DNA of 64,000 nucleotides from Auriscalpium vulgare (Eukaryota; Basidiomycota; Agaricomycetes; Russulales; Auriscalpiaceae): positions 310,001 to 374,000 of the forward strand of contig JAHBBC010000030.1 in NCBI GenBank assembly GCA_019915015.1. Direction: 5' to 3'. Position 1 is the first letter of the stretch. Every line of letters begins with the position of its first letter. Positions 48,021 to 60,285 of this stretch are shown piece after piece. Both the position numbers and the translations under genes were made by a program. The notes under the pieces are model-generated. The model worked only from the letters and a program-made list of their open reading frames with translations. It was not told the origin of the DNA and ran no database searches.

Positions 48021-51000
48021 TCAGCTTGGTCGAAATACGTCCTTTTTCCCTCGCTGCGGTTTAATACGCGCAAGAGCATCCTTCCCAACCAATACCTCCC
48101 CTGCTGCTGCAATTCCGGCCGAAAACACCAGCAGCAGCGACGTGATGCAAAAGTGCGATATAGATTGGCCAATCTGCAGCCACGAGCCTGCAAGGGCAGT
48201 CAGAATGGCTTCTTACATTAGCATTTTATTATGCCTACCTGTGTCGGTGACCGTGAAGAAGAATGTCAGTGTCATTCCTATCCAAGCCAGTGAGGATGTT
48301 GATCAAATATGTGGGTAGATGGACCGACCGTCTGTGAGCGTAAGCGCAACGAGGTAGAGCGCAAACGGAGGCATGCCCAGACGGGCATTGAGGGTCGCGA
48401 ACGAAGCTGACAGAATTACATAGGGTGCCAGGATCTTGAAAATCTAGATGGACATCAAGCGTAAACACGACAAGCCCACAGATGGGATGTCAACACGCAC
48501 CAGAAGCGAAGCCATCAAGAATGGATTAAAGATGGGGACCAGACGGTATACCGGCTCAAGATAGAATGACCTGCGTAGGGCGAGTGATGAGGGATATATT
48601 TATATCTGAGAACAGAGAGCGACCTACGATATAGACGCAACACTTCAGTCGTATCATGAGCAAGGTGGACATAAATGACCCGGCAGACAACTCACTTTCC
48701 GGTCCCAAAGAACCCCACTTGCACGAAGAAGAGAAACATCAAAGCTATTCGGATGTCGTCACTACGAAGCCCCATCGGATTCCATGCGCTATCCTGTCCT
48801 TCCGTGTCGGCGGTCGGCTGCTGAGTGTTTCGCATGGCGTCTTCGACCTGCGTCCACACATAGAGCGTCGCGGTGTACGACACGTAGAACAGCCCTTCGG
48901 CTCGGATGGAGAGCAAGATGAAGCACGGGCAGAACGCCAGGAAGTAAACGAGCAGTTTGGCCTCAACGACTGGCGGAACTTTAGCGAATAACGGCAGCGT
49001 TCCTGTAGCGACTGCGCAAGGCAACCCGATGTCAGTCACAACGTCAGGGGCCAAATCTGCTCGAAGACGTACGAAAGATGGTCCATCCCAGTACTTGATT
49101 GATCACCGGAAGGCCCGCTTTAGCCTGCAGATTGCGCACCGAGCTGGCAGTCACGATCATACTAGCAAAGATGAAGAGGAACTGTATAAACTCTGTCAGC
49201 AGTAGTACCCCATGGAACCACACCCACGTGCCTGAAGACCGATAAGCGCGACGAATGCGCGACCTAGATGTCCTGCCTTGTGATACAAGAGCCAAAAACA
49301 GACGTTCCCGCTCAATAGCATGCAACCAGCTCCAAACATTCTGACAATCGACCATCAAAGATGAGCGCTTTCGTCTGCAACTGGGCGAGACGGCAACTGG
49401 CGACGTACATGGTATCAAGGCTTTCTACAGGGTCCACTGGGAGGAGCGGAAAGACTGCGGTGGCCAGGCACGCAGATACCCAAAGCGGGCGCAGACGAGG
49501 ATTCCTGGCGGCGACTCTTGACGGCCAGGTTGACGGCCAGACGATGCCGATGGCAACAAATCCCGCACTCCAGATAGCACGATGAGTATATCCAAGCTGT
49601 ATCCATCCAGCTGAGTAATTATGTGACACGGGAGTTTCGAGGCTTACCACCATGGCCTGGAGAATGCCAGTGGTCGTGACGAAACCGGCGGCACATCGCC
49701 ACAATGACCAGGCGCCTACGGGTAAACCACCGCGTGCCATGGAGCCAGAAAGACTCCAAAGCTTGGTGACCACATCATGCCAGAAGTATAAAGGGAACAA
49801 GATGTAGACGTAGAATGTCCATGGAGACCTTTGTACCATGAAGATGGTCCAGAACGTCGACAACGCACCTACAAACAGCGTGGACATAAACGATGACCTG
49901 GACCGAGAAGCGGATACCAACGTTAGAAGGGAAGTCGCGCTGTAAGCTATCCACCCCGAGTAGGCGGCGGTGACGATGGTACGGATAAGGGTCCGATCAT
50001 ATCTGGCAAGCCTTCAGATAATTCTCGCAAGGATGATAAAGACAATGACGGACGTCTCAAGATACCGCAGACCCTTCAGTGCAGCTTGTATCAACTCCCA
50101 CGATTTCTGACGAGCAGCCCGGTAACTTCGCGAGCCGATGAGCAGCTCGATCTCGGCGAGCTCTGAGGATCCGGGAGTTCCGCTGAGGCTGTGGTCGATT
50201 CCTCTAAATTCTTTGTAAGAGAGTATGTGGGATTTCTTCAATTCTGTAGACTCGTTGGTCGTATTTTATTGCTTGAAGACGGAGAACCTACCGTGCTTGA
50301 CGCGGTAGTGCTCCAAAATAACCTCCAAGCGAAATATTAGTCTATGTCAGCGACGATCAACACGAAGGCGGTACCCTGGCATTAACTAACGCAGCTTGAG
50401 CGGTATCTTCCTCCCCGTCCGTTGTTAAGTAGCCAGGCTTGGTCGGATCCACGTCGGGAAGAACGCCGACAGAGTTCACTGGCCAGTCAGCACCGAGTAG
50501 CGCCGACATAAGGGCAGCAATATCCCCTTGTTCCACATCCCGACGGACTAGGTGATCGAGCTTCCATGGCGCGGAATACTTGTCATGACCTGCCTTAGAA
50601 TGCGCAGAGGTTGGTATAGGTCCACGGATACCGGATCCCCATGCGATGAGCGGCGTTCGCGTGTTGTCTGGGTCTGTGGGAGAACACCTCGTTTGGGCAG
50701 CGTTTTCGCCATGGGACAGAGATAATGCGCACCACCATCGCCGTGATTTCCAATGCGAGACATTCCATGGTCTGCTGTGAAGATGAAGCTCGTGTCTTCA
50801 TCACCATAAAAGTCCGACATGAGCACCTCAGTTTCACGAACAATGTCGTCGACAACACGAATGCCCTCTATGTATTCCTACGCGCAGGGACAGTGATAAA
50901 CTGTTCTGGTCGAGTCAGTAAAACAACGAGGCACACCTTCGAGTGCGGACGGTAAGCATGCCCAGTGGTGTCCAGCCCTAGAAGATGCAGAAAGAAAACG

Positions 51001-51904
51001 ACTTGAGGCTGGCGTAGCTGGTCGTCCAAAACCGTGTCGGCTGATGCATTGCGCAGAAGTGTCTTGAGGTGATCAAGGACCCAGTAATCTAGAGCAGTGG
51101 CATCTATAGGAACATGAGAATCAGCGGCTGCGTAGCATGCTATTCAACAATGCCAACCTTTGGTAAAGTCTTCGTCATCCTCATCGTATGACCAAGTCTG
51201 GACTTTCCCAGGCGTAGCCCCGCGAGCGAACATAGGGAGGATGTCTGGCGAACCGAAAGAGAAAGTGTGGCGAGACCGGTTGAAGACCGAGTCAAAGTCG
51301 ACCTGGCCAGGTGTAAGGAAACAAGTGGACGTATGCGATGACGAGGCGTACCGGGTTCGTTTTCCATCCCTAAACTTGTAGTCGGATCAGGTCCTCCTTA
51401 GGATAGGCAGATATCACGCACCTTGGTCACCGCAGAGACATCTTCATACATTCCTCCTGCCTGCCGCCGTCGGTACGTGGGTCTGACGAGATACCGCTAC
51501 CCCGCACTCACCAATAATGGCGACGTGTCCAGGCCTGCTCTCTGTGGGCACACGCGTATGCGACACTCCATATGCACCTCGATACTCGACTACGCTCCTG
51601 AGATATGGTGCGACGTGCTCTGGCACGCCGGGGACGATGTTGCTTGCGTTCGCGCTGAACACGAAGTCCGCCCGCAAGCCGTCACCTGGAGTCCTCCTGA
51701 GACTGACACTAACGCCAATGAGTCAACGAGCTCACCAACAATGAGCACCAGCCTTCTCGAAGGCGCGTGCTGTAGCTTATGGGGAAGCATACCATGGACA
51801 ACGGGGCTAGTAAAATAGCAGTCGAAGACGGTGCCAATGTACACCAGATGGAATATGATGCCTAGGCACAGGAGACGAACGACTCTATAGCTTGATTCTA
51901 GCAT
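48021..51904 (-). CDS. MCD4: GPI ethanolamine phosphate transferase 1 (Mcd4/PIG-N)
   Basis: Mcd4 adds ethanolamine phosphate to the first mannose of GPI anchors in the ER membrane. The start ATG (ending at 51904) gives [20 protein letters not shown], the N-terminal membrane anchor, followed by [14 protein letters not shown]. The luminal alkaline-phosphatase-like domain carries [23 protein letters not shown] (metal-binding region), [16 protein letters not shown] and [15 protein letters not shown]. This last block, with ethanolamine-transferase spacing, separates Mcd4 from Gpi7 and Gpi13. Many hydrophobic segments follow (for example [20 protein letters not shown]) to a last exon with [20 protein letters not shown] and a basic C-terminus. 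At least a dozen short introns are present. I did not resolve each one, but the exon pieces run in order without gaps in the family pattern. It is an essential gene in yeast. Confidence 0.92.
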
Positions 51905-53090
51905 GATGTTCGCCGATGGTCGTAATGAGATGGGTGCAGAGGCATTGGTGTTCCAAGAATCGGGAGTCGCAGCTGCTGACCTGACCACCATGTGGCGTTC
52001 ACAAAGTTCACACGCCTCGCCAGCAAGGCTCTCTATCATAGCTTGAACTTATCCCATCGTCGAGATGTGCCGAGGGGAGGAAGGAGAGGACGGTTCTAGC
52101 CGGTATAGCTGGTTCCCGCAACATGACCAGATCATGTCAGTCTCGCTGCTGCTGTACGCGTTTCCTGTCATCAGAATTCGAAAGACCCGCCGTGTGGCAA
52201 CCCGGGTGGTCGCTCTGCATCCTGTACCATAGAGATCGTCTACCACCTATGAGACGGACTGAGACAGACAATTACGGGCACACAAACCCTCGCCGACATG
52301 ATCGGGCATGCCCAGGTGGATACTAGACGGGTCGTGGATCCGGAGAGCAGAACGACTCGACTAGCGAAGCGCTCGACTGCGCAAACCGAACCAGCCGGCT
52401 GGCGCAAATTGCCGGGGGGTGACGGCGATTAACGTGACTAGATTAGTATATTACTGTATCCTGGGAGGGAGGCTGCGAAAGTCCACTTCCGCTCTGCGTT
52501 CCCCAAGGTGATGCGAAACCGCATGCAGGGACATGAACGCGTCAACGGTGGGATGGGACCGCGGTGTAACGATATCACGCAATATTCACGCCCACCAACA
52601 AGTCGGGATCCATGATGATTCATGAAGGCACAGGGAGGCAGCGGGGATAGGATTTAGCAAGGCGACGTCGCTCTGCCAGCTCGGGGACAGAAGGACCGGT
52701 CGCACAGCAAAACGCTGAAGGAATGCCAGTGGGACCTGAGGAAATGCATAAGTAATCAGTTACTATGAATATCAAACGCACCACGCAGGCGGCCGCACCT
52801 CCGTCTATGCGGGATTGCAGCGACGAAAAGGCACTGCCGCAGCTGTCGGGGCAAAACGCTAAGCTCGCATCTTGCGGCGGCACCGCGGTCACTCAAAACA
52901 CGCTACATGCGGATCCAAAGAGTCGGTTCGAGAGCGCGACGGGTCCGGAGTGTCTGTGAACGACAACAGGGAGGAAGAGAAGCAAGAGAAAGTGTGAAGG
53001 CAGTATATATTTCGAGGTGATCGCCCACTGCTGGCATTCTCGTGTCTCGCCCGTGAGCATCTCCAGAGCAAGCCGACTTACTTGCAAGGG
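51905..53090. other. Divergent intergenic stretch, MCD4 and acyltransferase
   Basis: About 1.2 kb between divergently transcribed genes. A TATA box for the plus-strand gene is at 53004-53010. No gene or repeat is supported. Confidence 0.4.
53004..53010 (+). promoter_or_regulatory. TATA box of the acyltransferase gene
   Basis: TATATAT ends 80 nt before the start ATG at 53091, a normal fungal spacing. Confidence 0.45.
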
Positions 53091-55945
53091 ATGTCCTACC
53101 CACATCCGCACACGTTGCGCATCCTCCCGCGCACGACAGCCCCGCTGCGCTTCGCACGGCCCACCCACCCTCTCCCGCGCCATACACCTCTTCTGGCCAC
53201 CACAGTCAACACCACTTACCTTACACCTCCCCGCTCCTTTTCCCCCACTAGCCGACACACCTTCTCGTCTACCGCAGATCGCAAGTATGCCGCCGAGGTC
53301 GCAGAAGAGGCTAAGGAGGCAGTGGCAGAGCAGGCCCTGCCGCCGCCGACGCACCAAGAGATTTTCTTCGTTGAGCCGGAGACACCTACCGCCTTGGATG
53401 CGCACACGACCCTCGAGCTCGTCGACGGGAACGACCTGATCATGCAGTTCGCGGTGCGTCTTGAGAGATTCCCACGCACCTTGCTCCCTACGATCGGGAC
53501 CGTGACGACGAGGAGCACGTACTCACGTCTACGATGGCTTGCAGGTGAATTCGGTCCATGTCATGCCAGGCGGCCTTGATACCGCCCGCTTTGAGACAGC
53601 GCTGGCCCATACGCTGGCCCGGTTCCCCCATGCTGCAGGCCGACTGGGGAGGACGGGAGACGACTGGAGGGTATGTCGTCTGTCTCTCAGCGAATCATCA
53701 ACAAACTCACTGTTCCACCTGCCTTGATGCTGTTTCGTTATTCACGTCATCCTTACCACCGATTGGCGCGCGCGCGCTCAATACACGAATCTTACTCGGC
53801 TGGCGTCGCCTTCGCCTTCGATCGCCTTCGCCTTGGACACACCCCTTCATCTCCCATTCCGCCCTTCACTTGGCGGATGCTACTCGGCTCCCAACTACAC
53901 GCCGTCCTGTCGACACGACCTGCCTCAATTTGCCCTCTGGCGCCCGTGTTTGTGGCCAATCGCGCATAGATCGAGTTGACGAATTCGCCCGTCCCCGTCC
54001 ACCTGGCTTCGACTCCTTCTTTCCATGTTCTCCCGCCTCCGGCGGAGCAAGCCACAACTACATTGCATGAGGACGCCCCCGGCTCGGCTCATGTTGTTCA
54101 GCCGACTCCGCACCTCTCACCGTTTGTTGCGTCTGTCGATGTCGCTGCGGCCATGCGCGGCGAGCCTGATGCGCATTTGTGCAGCTTCGTGCTGACGCGG
54201 ATGGGCGATGGGAGAACGGTAGTTGGTTGCTCGTGGAACCATGTGCTTGGTACGTCCACGTCCTTCGCGTCGTGGCCCGATGTCATTAGCTGAATGGCGT
54301 CTCTTACCTTTTATCAGGCGACGGCGCAACGCTCTCCCATTTCATGCACACCCTTTCTGCTGCTTACTGCGCGACGGCGCATTCCGCTGAGTCAGATGGC
54401 AAGGGTGAGAGTCTTACGTGGACAGCGAGCGGTATATTCGCAGGCTCGCCCTTCGCACCGACTCCGGCGGCAATGTCGCCTGCTGTGGCGGTCGCGCGCA
54501 AGCCTGCGTTCCCAATATCGCATGGTATGTGCCTGTTTGCCATAATACGCGCTCCCCCACTGACTCTACTTGCCACAGCATCAGTTGCACCGGTCTATGC
54601 CATGCCCCCCGCGCCCCAGTTCAATCGCCGCGCGTTTCCGCCGCTCCCTGCGGACCCACTGGCTCCAGCGCACTTTGACCTTGTGCGCGGTACTGCGCCA
54701 CATGTGCTGAACTCATTCCCGTTTGAGGAGGTCATGCAGCGATATGGCGAGGAGTTCGCCAGCACTGAAGTAGTGAGCCTGCACTTTGAAGGGTGGGAGG
54801 TCGACGCGCTGTGGGCTCGCGCACGAGCGACAGTGGAGGAGGGCGAAGAGGAGATGCGAGGAGAGAAAGTAACGAGGCAAGATGCTCTGAGTGCATATTT
54901 GGTGACGCTACAGAACAGGTGCTCCGGCGAGCTTCCGATTCATACGGTGCAAAACTTGATGAATGTAGGCTTGATATTTGTTTTTTCCGTACTGATGCTC
55001 ACTCCTCGGCAAATACACATAGGACCGTCTCCGCCACCCACCCGCTCCATCGGAACCGCATCTACTACATCGGCATCCAAACGCTGCTGGCAACTGCACC
55101 ATGATACCGAATATTCCACTGCACTCGAAGCGCAATAATGCCGATCTGACGGGAGACGAAAAAGGAGCATGGTTTTCTGAGAGCTTGTACGATGTTGCCG
55201 AGGGTGAGGCTGCGTGGCCCGCCAGAGCCGACGAGCCTGGTTCTTCGACATCTGCAGAGCGTCAAGGTGAATTCTTCGTACGTGCTCCTGGGCGCAGGTC
55301 TGAACTAACTCATTTTGTTCCGTAGCTTCTGAGCAAGAGATCACAAAGACCGCGCTGACGGAGGGCGCGTCCCCGCTGACACCTTACACCTCTCTCCCGC
55401 TGATCGCCCGCGCGATCCGCCGCGGCACGCGCCTCGCACGCGCAGACAACTGGGTAGAGCGCTACCTCCGCGTGAACAGCGCGCGATACAAAGAGGGCTC
55501 ACGCCGCGGGCGTTTCTACATGTACCCCGCCTCCGGCGTGGTGCTGGTGAACTCCCTCATGGGGTGCGCGATCTTTCTATTTGTCCGTGATGCTTTCGCT
55601 GAGAAAACTGCTGTCTAGTGTTGACCGCGGCGCAGCCGTGCACTTTGGATTCCCCGGGCGTGCGCAGTACTACACGGACGTCGCTTGGGTACGTGAAGCC
55701 ATGTTAATTATGACCATGCTGACCTATTTATCCAGGAGCGCATGTATCGGGTCCACCCCGCAAACCCCATGCGCCGTGCCCTGACGCATGTCGACCCCGC
55801 CCGGCCTGGGGAGGTGCAGTGGCAATGGCAGGACGCCCACGGCGCCGTCGTCGTTTGCTTCCGTGCGAAGAAAGGCGTGCGTGATCGGATGGAGCGCGTG
55901 AAGGCGTGGGATGTGGAAGAAATGAAGGCAGGCGTTGCATGGTGA
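53091..55945 (+). CDS. BAHD-type acyltransferase with long N-terminal extension
   Basis: A CoA-dependent acyltransferase of the transferase/BAHD family. Nine exons (53091-53453, 53545-53670, 53970-54249, 54318-54524, 54579-54964, 55023-55266, 55326-55563, 55619-55688, 55736-55945) sum to 708 codons. The catalytic HxxxD motif lies in CSWNHVLGDG (His and Asp present, assembled over an intron). VMPGGLDTARFETALAHTLA, the RQDALSAYLVTLQNR block, PIHTVQNLMN, HPNAAGNCTMIPNIP and HFGFPGRAQYYTDVAWERMY follow in family order. With about 707 residues it is longer than the usual 450-500. The extra N-terminal 120 residues are Arg/Ser/Thr-rich at first (LRILPRTTAPLRFARP), which suggests organelle targeting. 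Intron 2 is long (299 nt). Donor and acceptor substrates are unknown. Confidence 0.85.
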
Positions 55946-57199
55946 GCGTCGAGGTCGCCGCAGGTATTGTTAGGAGTCCTCCGTCGGTAGCCCAGCTTGC
56001 ACAGGTGGATTAGATCGCAGATATCGATCTGTATTTTGCGCACTGTACGCGTCGTGGGTGTACCGCGGCGCCGCCGCACAGAGTTAGAGCGCGATGGACA
56101 GCGATAAACCGGACTGCCGTTTCATCAGGCTTCGTATTTTGCTAACAAGCTAGGAAATTACCTTTCCCTGGCACTCAAGTCTCTTCTCTCACCACCCATA
56201 ATTGAGTCAGGCCCACTGCTCCTGTTCCGCACGAGGGTGCATAGCTCTGCAACCACTTTATATTCAAAATGACTATCCTCTAATACCATGAGGTCAAGCT
56301 ACACAGACTAGGCTACATGGGCAACAGTGCCACGTTGCCCCGATGACAGATATACTTACACAGGAGACATAAGCTCGTGTGGCCATCACGTTGGACGCCA
56401 CATTGCAGCCGCAAGCATGGAGTCAACATTCCAGCTCGCCTGGAGGTTAAAGGCCAACAAACACACGAAATTGTTTTGCAATGTCTTATACTGTGGACCG
56501 CGGCCCGAGCCTCCAAGTTGCCGGTAGATACCGAGCGTATGTTCGATGCAGAACGAACCGGTTCGAACCGCACAATCTGCACAGTAGTGCCGATCATTCA
56601 TCGCAACGTTAGAGCCCCCTATTTTTGACACTGCTGGTGTCGGCGGAGTCTCGACACGCGTAAAACCATCAATTGCGTGGACAACTATCAAGTCGCTTAT
56701 CATGAGTCCGTGAGCACATTACGATGGCACACTGACCTAATTTCCTCACACCTATAGTAGAACTGTTCATAGAGTGTACTTTTGTAACTTTGTAAGAGTC
56801 GGCGATGAGACCTTGAGGAGTTAGAAGCACGCCGATTTCTGGCGAGTCGGTAGTCTCCGTTGCCCCGACCTTTGCGGGGAAGACAGTGGTTGAATCGTTC
56901 AACCGCCGCCACACTTGCTCCACTGGCATAGCTACTGCTCTCGGACCTCAGTCACAGAGTCCCTAGTAGTATCAGAAGCCGGCGCCCCGCCTCATTTTTC
57001 CACAGTGCTGAATGCGCACAAAGTTCGCGAGCATGAATTCCTGTTACTATTAGTTGCACTTGCGAATATTCTTGCTCTGGACAGAAGTCAGCGCCTAGTC
57101 CATTACATGCTCTCCTAGCGTGGATATTTTGATTAAGTATCCGTTCCATAGGCAGCGTTGTCAAGGCCTGCACTCCGGTTATGATTGACTCTCGAGGAA
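55946..57199. other. Low-GC orphan stretch
   Basis: Less GC-rich than its surroundings. Minus-strand frames at 56669-56929 and 56952-57224 read like protein but have no named domain and are mutually out of frame, which suggests a decayed gene. Two overlapping 12-bp palindromes occur at 56554-56570 (cgaaccggttcg and cggttcgaaccg). No RNA gene is seen. Confidence 0.35.
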
Positions 57200-57595
57200 A
57201 TGGTGTTGCATCTTGCCGGCCCAAACTTTACATCAAAGAGTATCGCTGGCTACTATGAAGCGCACAGCGGTCCCTTAGAACCAGCTGTCGTAGAAACACC
57301 ACATGCAGAACAGGGAAGGACTTTGGATGTATCAGTGGGGAGCAATCGGGTTGTTATTGGGCCGGCTTGGAAAAACACTGTTCATATACACAGAGACATA
57401 AGCGTTAAAATGTCCAATGGTAAAGTCCGAGGGTCCGCGTTGGCAAACGGAAATAGTTGGACCCAGGCAAGCACGACATCCGCACTAACAGTGGACATTG
57501 TAAGTGTCGATCTGCATTACGCCGTGACGACGTATGTGAATTTAGATAAAGGTGCATGGGATGCCAGCAGAGTGGCGGAAGTCGAAGGGCGCTAG
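57200..57595 (+). CDS. Possible small orphan protein
   Basis: An open frame of 132 codons from the ATG at 57200 (MVLHLAGPNFTSKSIAGYYE...). The sequence looks moderately polar and beta-rich, with DVSVGSNRVVIGPAWKNTVH and ALTVDIVSVDLHYAVTTYVN. There is no signal peptide, membrane segment or family that I recognise. It stands in a low-GC stretch beside what look like decayed frames, so it may be a remnant of an older gene whose exons continue near 57690-57830 (VPVYKYAARWVDIMVNERYK). I see no splice sites that join them with confidence. Treat it as doubtful. Confidence 0.25.
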   Translation: MVLHLAGPNFTSKSIAGYYEAHSGPLEPAVVETPHAEQGRTLDVSVGSNRVVIGPAWKNTVHIHRDISVKMSNGKVRGSALANGNSWTQASTTSALTVDIVSVDLHYAVTTYVNLDKGAWDASRVAEVEGR

Positions 57596-57833
57596 GCAAA
57601 CGTCACGCGCACAAGAAACATGCAAAAATGTTGTCGAACATTAAAAGCTTGAGACAGGCTGTCCAAGCGTCGGCAATGCCATCCGGATGAATGAAGCGGG
57701 TGCCAGTATACAAATACGCGGCCCGATGGGTGGACATAATGGTCAACGAGCGTTACAAGGTTTCTGTCGAAGACCAAGACGATATTGCAACGCACTATAC
57801 TCTTCCGAACCGTCTATGTATCTCACCAACCCT

Positions 57834-59879
57834 TCACCTCAGCTTCCTGAGTAGATCTCTCGCAGACGGGAGACGCGGCATCCTGCGGGGGTCCAGCTTC
57901 GCAGCTTCCGTCGTCAGCGCCGTGGGTCCCCGGGCATAGCTGAGCGGGCGTGGCATCATCGAGGCCGTTGGCGGAGTGTACAAAGGAGGCTCAGAAGCCG
58001 AACGCGTTGCGGGCCGCCGGAAGAAAGACCTGAGAGGAGAGCCAGCAGGGCGGGCGCGAGGCGAAGCAGAAAGGGGTGCGACCGGCGACCTGGTCAGCAG
58101 GCCGCGCGGACGAGGAAGCCCTGTCGGCGGAGCAGCGACAGATGCAGAAGCGAGAGCAGCCGTCATCGCGATAGGAGCCTTGGCGTGCCCAACGGTCCGG
58201 CTGCAGTGAGCGTAGCTCGATGGGTCAGCAGGAGCGCGAGCCTTCGTCGACGAGCCCGAGGAAGCAGCAGGATCCCTAGGAAGATATCCTGTGTGCTTGA
58301 AGACTGGAAGCGCGGACGTCAGCGGCGGCTTGGGCTTGGGCTTCACGTGAAGTCGCGGGAGTTTGCCCGTGCGCAATTGGGAAGTAAACGGAGAAGCGCG
58401 CGCCGCGGGTTGTTTGAGGCCGGAGAAAAACGCCTTCCTGGGGCCTACAGACGCAGGTTTGCTGTGGTATCCGGGCGCAGGCTCTGTCACAGGAGTCATC
58501 GAGCTGCCAGAGAGGAACTCCGACGCGAGCTGTGTGCACGTGCAGGATCAGGAGACCGTCTGAAGAAGCGGAATGAAAACGCCTACCTCTGGAATGTATA
58601 TGCATTCGATGCTTGGCTCTGAAAGCGCGATGGCCGGTGAGACGGCGGTAGCAACAGCGCCAGAATCTAGTCGATAGTCCGAAAGAACGTCGTCTGGTCC
58701 ATGAACCTTTTGTTTTTCCTTCACCATGGATGGGAGCCTGCTGCCGTCCTCTTCGACCTCGGCCTCCTCCTCCTGCATATCGGCTTCCGAAAGCGGAGGA
58801 TGTAGTAGGCCAGGGGACCTCGACGTCTCGCCAACGCACGCGATGTCTACCGGGGGATGGTTTCCCATCGACTGCGTGGATCGAGTGACAACAATGGTCG
58901 GCAACGTCTGGCGCAGGTCGTTCGCCAGGTTCTCCAGTTCTTCCAGCATGCGAACCATATCCCCCGGAAGCCCGCTCTCAGGAACGCGCAAGCTCCACCG
59001 CCGGCCGTCTGCACCATTGATCTCCTTCACGTAGACCGTGCCGTCGGCGGTACGTTCGCGCACGAGGCTGAGCGGCGCATCAGATGGTGGGACGAGCACG
59101 AGGCTCGCGCGGTGCTGCAGGTTCGAAGAGCCTGGAAGCGAGTGGTCCAAGAGCAGCGGACACGCTTTCTCGAAGTCGAGGTAGAAGAGGTCTTCGTCTG
59201 ATTCTCTGTGCGGCGCACGGTGGGTGCTCGTGCCCGCGCACATGTGTTCGAGGGAGCTCGACAGGCTGTGCGTCGAGAAGCTCTCCCAGACGTCGTCCGT
59301 GGACGACAAGGAAGAACTGCTGTCGGACCATGCTGCTGGTGACGTCGGCGAGGCGGCGGGCGGACCGGGTGTGCATGTGAGCGTGGCAGATGGGGGAGGT
59401 GTCGGGTAGGGCCCGGCGGCGGCCTGGAAAGGGTGGGTAGGAGTGCCGGGCTTCGGGCGGAGATTGCCCGAGTGTAGGACCGGCGCGGCGATACGGCGCG
59501 TCGGCATGCGGGCCAAAGCAGGCTTCCGGGAGGAGAAAGAGGGCGGTTCGGCGAGGGCGGGAACAGGTTGCTGAACCCGCCCGGTGGACGCGCGCTCGCT
59601 GACCTTCGCATTGGGCACGATCACGAGCTGTGCAGGTCTGGGAGTGTTGTCGGCAGACGTGGCGGCAGTCGGCCTCCTGAGCTGCGGGATGCTTGTTAAG
59701 GTGTCGGCTTTCACTACGGGCGGCAGTTTCGCGGTGGCAACCGAGGTAGGCATGGGAAGGAGGCTCGCAGTAGGCATGTGTAGTAAGTCAGGCAGAGTGT
59801 AGTCTGTGTGGGCGGCTGTAGATGGGGCCAGTGGTGTTGCAGTGAGCAAGCAGGGCCCCTTGAGGCTTGCTGTCATCAC
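57834..59879 (-). CDS. Disordered Pro/Ser-rich unknown protein, 662 residues
   Basis: Exons 58587-59879 and 57834-58529 (minus strand) sum to 663 codons, and the 57-nt intron has GTAGGC and CACACAG ends. Both halves are Pro/Ser/Thr/Ala-rich and probably disordered. A central part looks more ordered: DEDLFYLDFEKACPLLLDHS, RASLVLVPPSDAPLSLVRER and a helix MVRMLEELENLANDLRQTLP. The C-terminal exon is basic and Pro/Arg-rich (PRLHVKPKPKPPLTSALP, AFFSGLKQPAARASPF), ending LPSARDLLRKLR. There is no membrane segment and no domain that I recognise. Phosphorylation-type Ser/Pro clusters suggest a regulatory or cytoskeletal protein, but that is a guess from composition. The start is the first ATG in the open frame. 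Confidence 0.6.
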
Positions 59880-60285
59880 TGCTTTGCCACATGCCCAATA
59901 TTATTCCGACAAGCACACGGGGTGAGCTAATAGTAATATGTATTGCAAGCGTGGCCCGCCGCCCGCTCCGAGTCCGCAGCCGTCTTGTGAAATCTGCGGA
60001 CACATACCCTCAAAAAGATCGATATATAAGAGTTGAGCTCGAGCCCCGGTACATAGCCTCCACGACATGATTCTATCCCACCCAACAATTCTGTTTCGAG
60101 CAGTGTCCGATGTCCTCTCCGGGCACGGCGTTGCCGATCGCCGGCACCCGGCCCACGCCGACATGACACGCAGTGGAGTGGCCGGGGGCCTTTTCAACAT
60201 CAAGACCCCGGATGCCACTCCTCCTCTCCCACTTTCCCCCTCAGACAATCCATCCCATCCTCACAAATTCCTTGATTCTCTCATC
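59880..60285. other. Divergent promoter region upstream of the OTU gene
   Basis: About 400 bp. A TATATAA at 60023-60029 lies 256 nt before the OTU start ATG and may be its TATA element with a long leader. No gene. Confidence 0.4.

Noticed and set aside
56554..56570. ggttcgaacc element resembling a tRNA B box
   Set aside because: No A box at the right distance and no cloverleaf arms. It is explained by two overlapping 12-bp palindromes.
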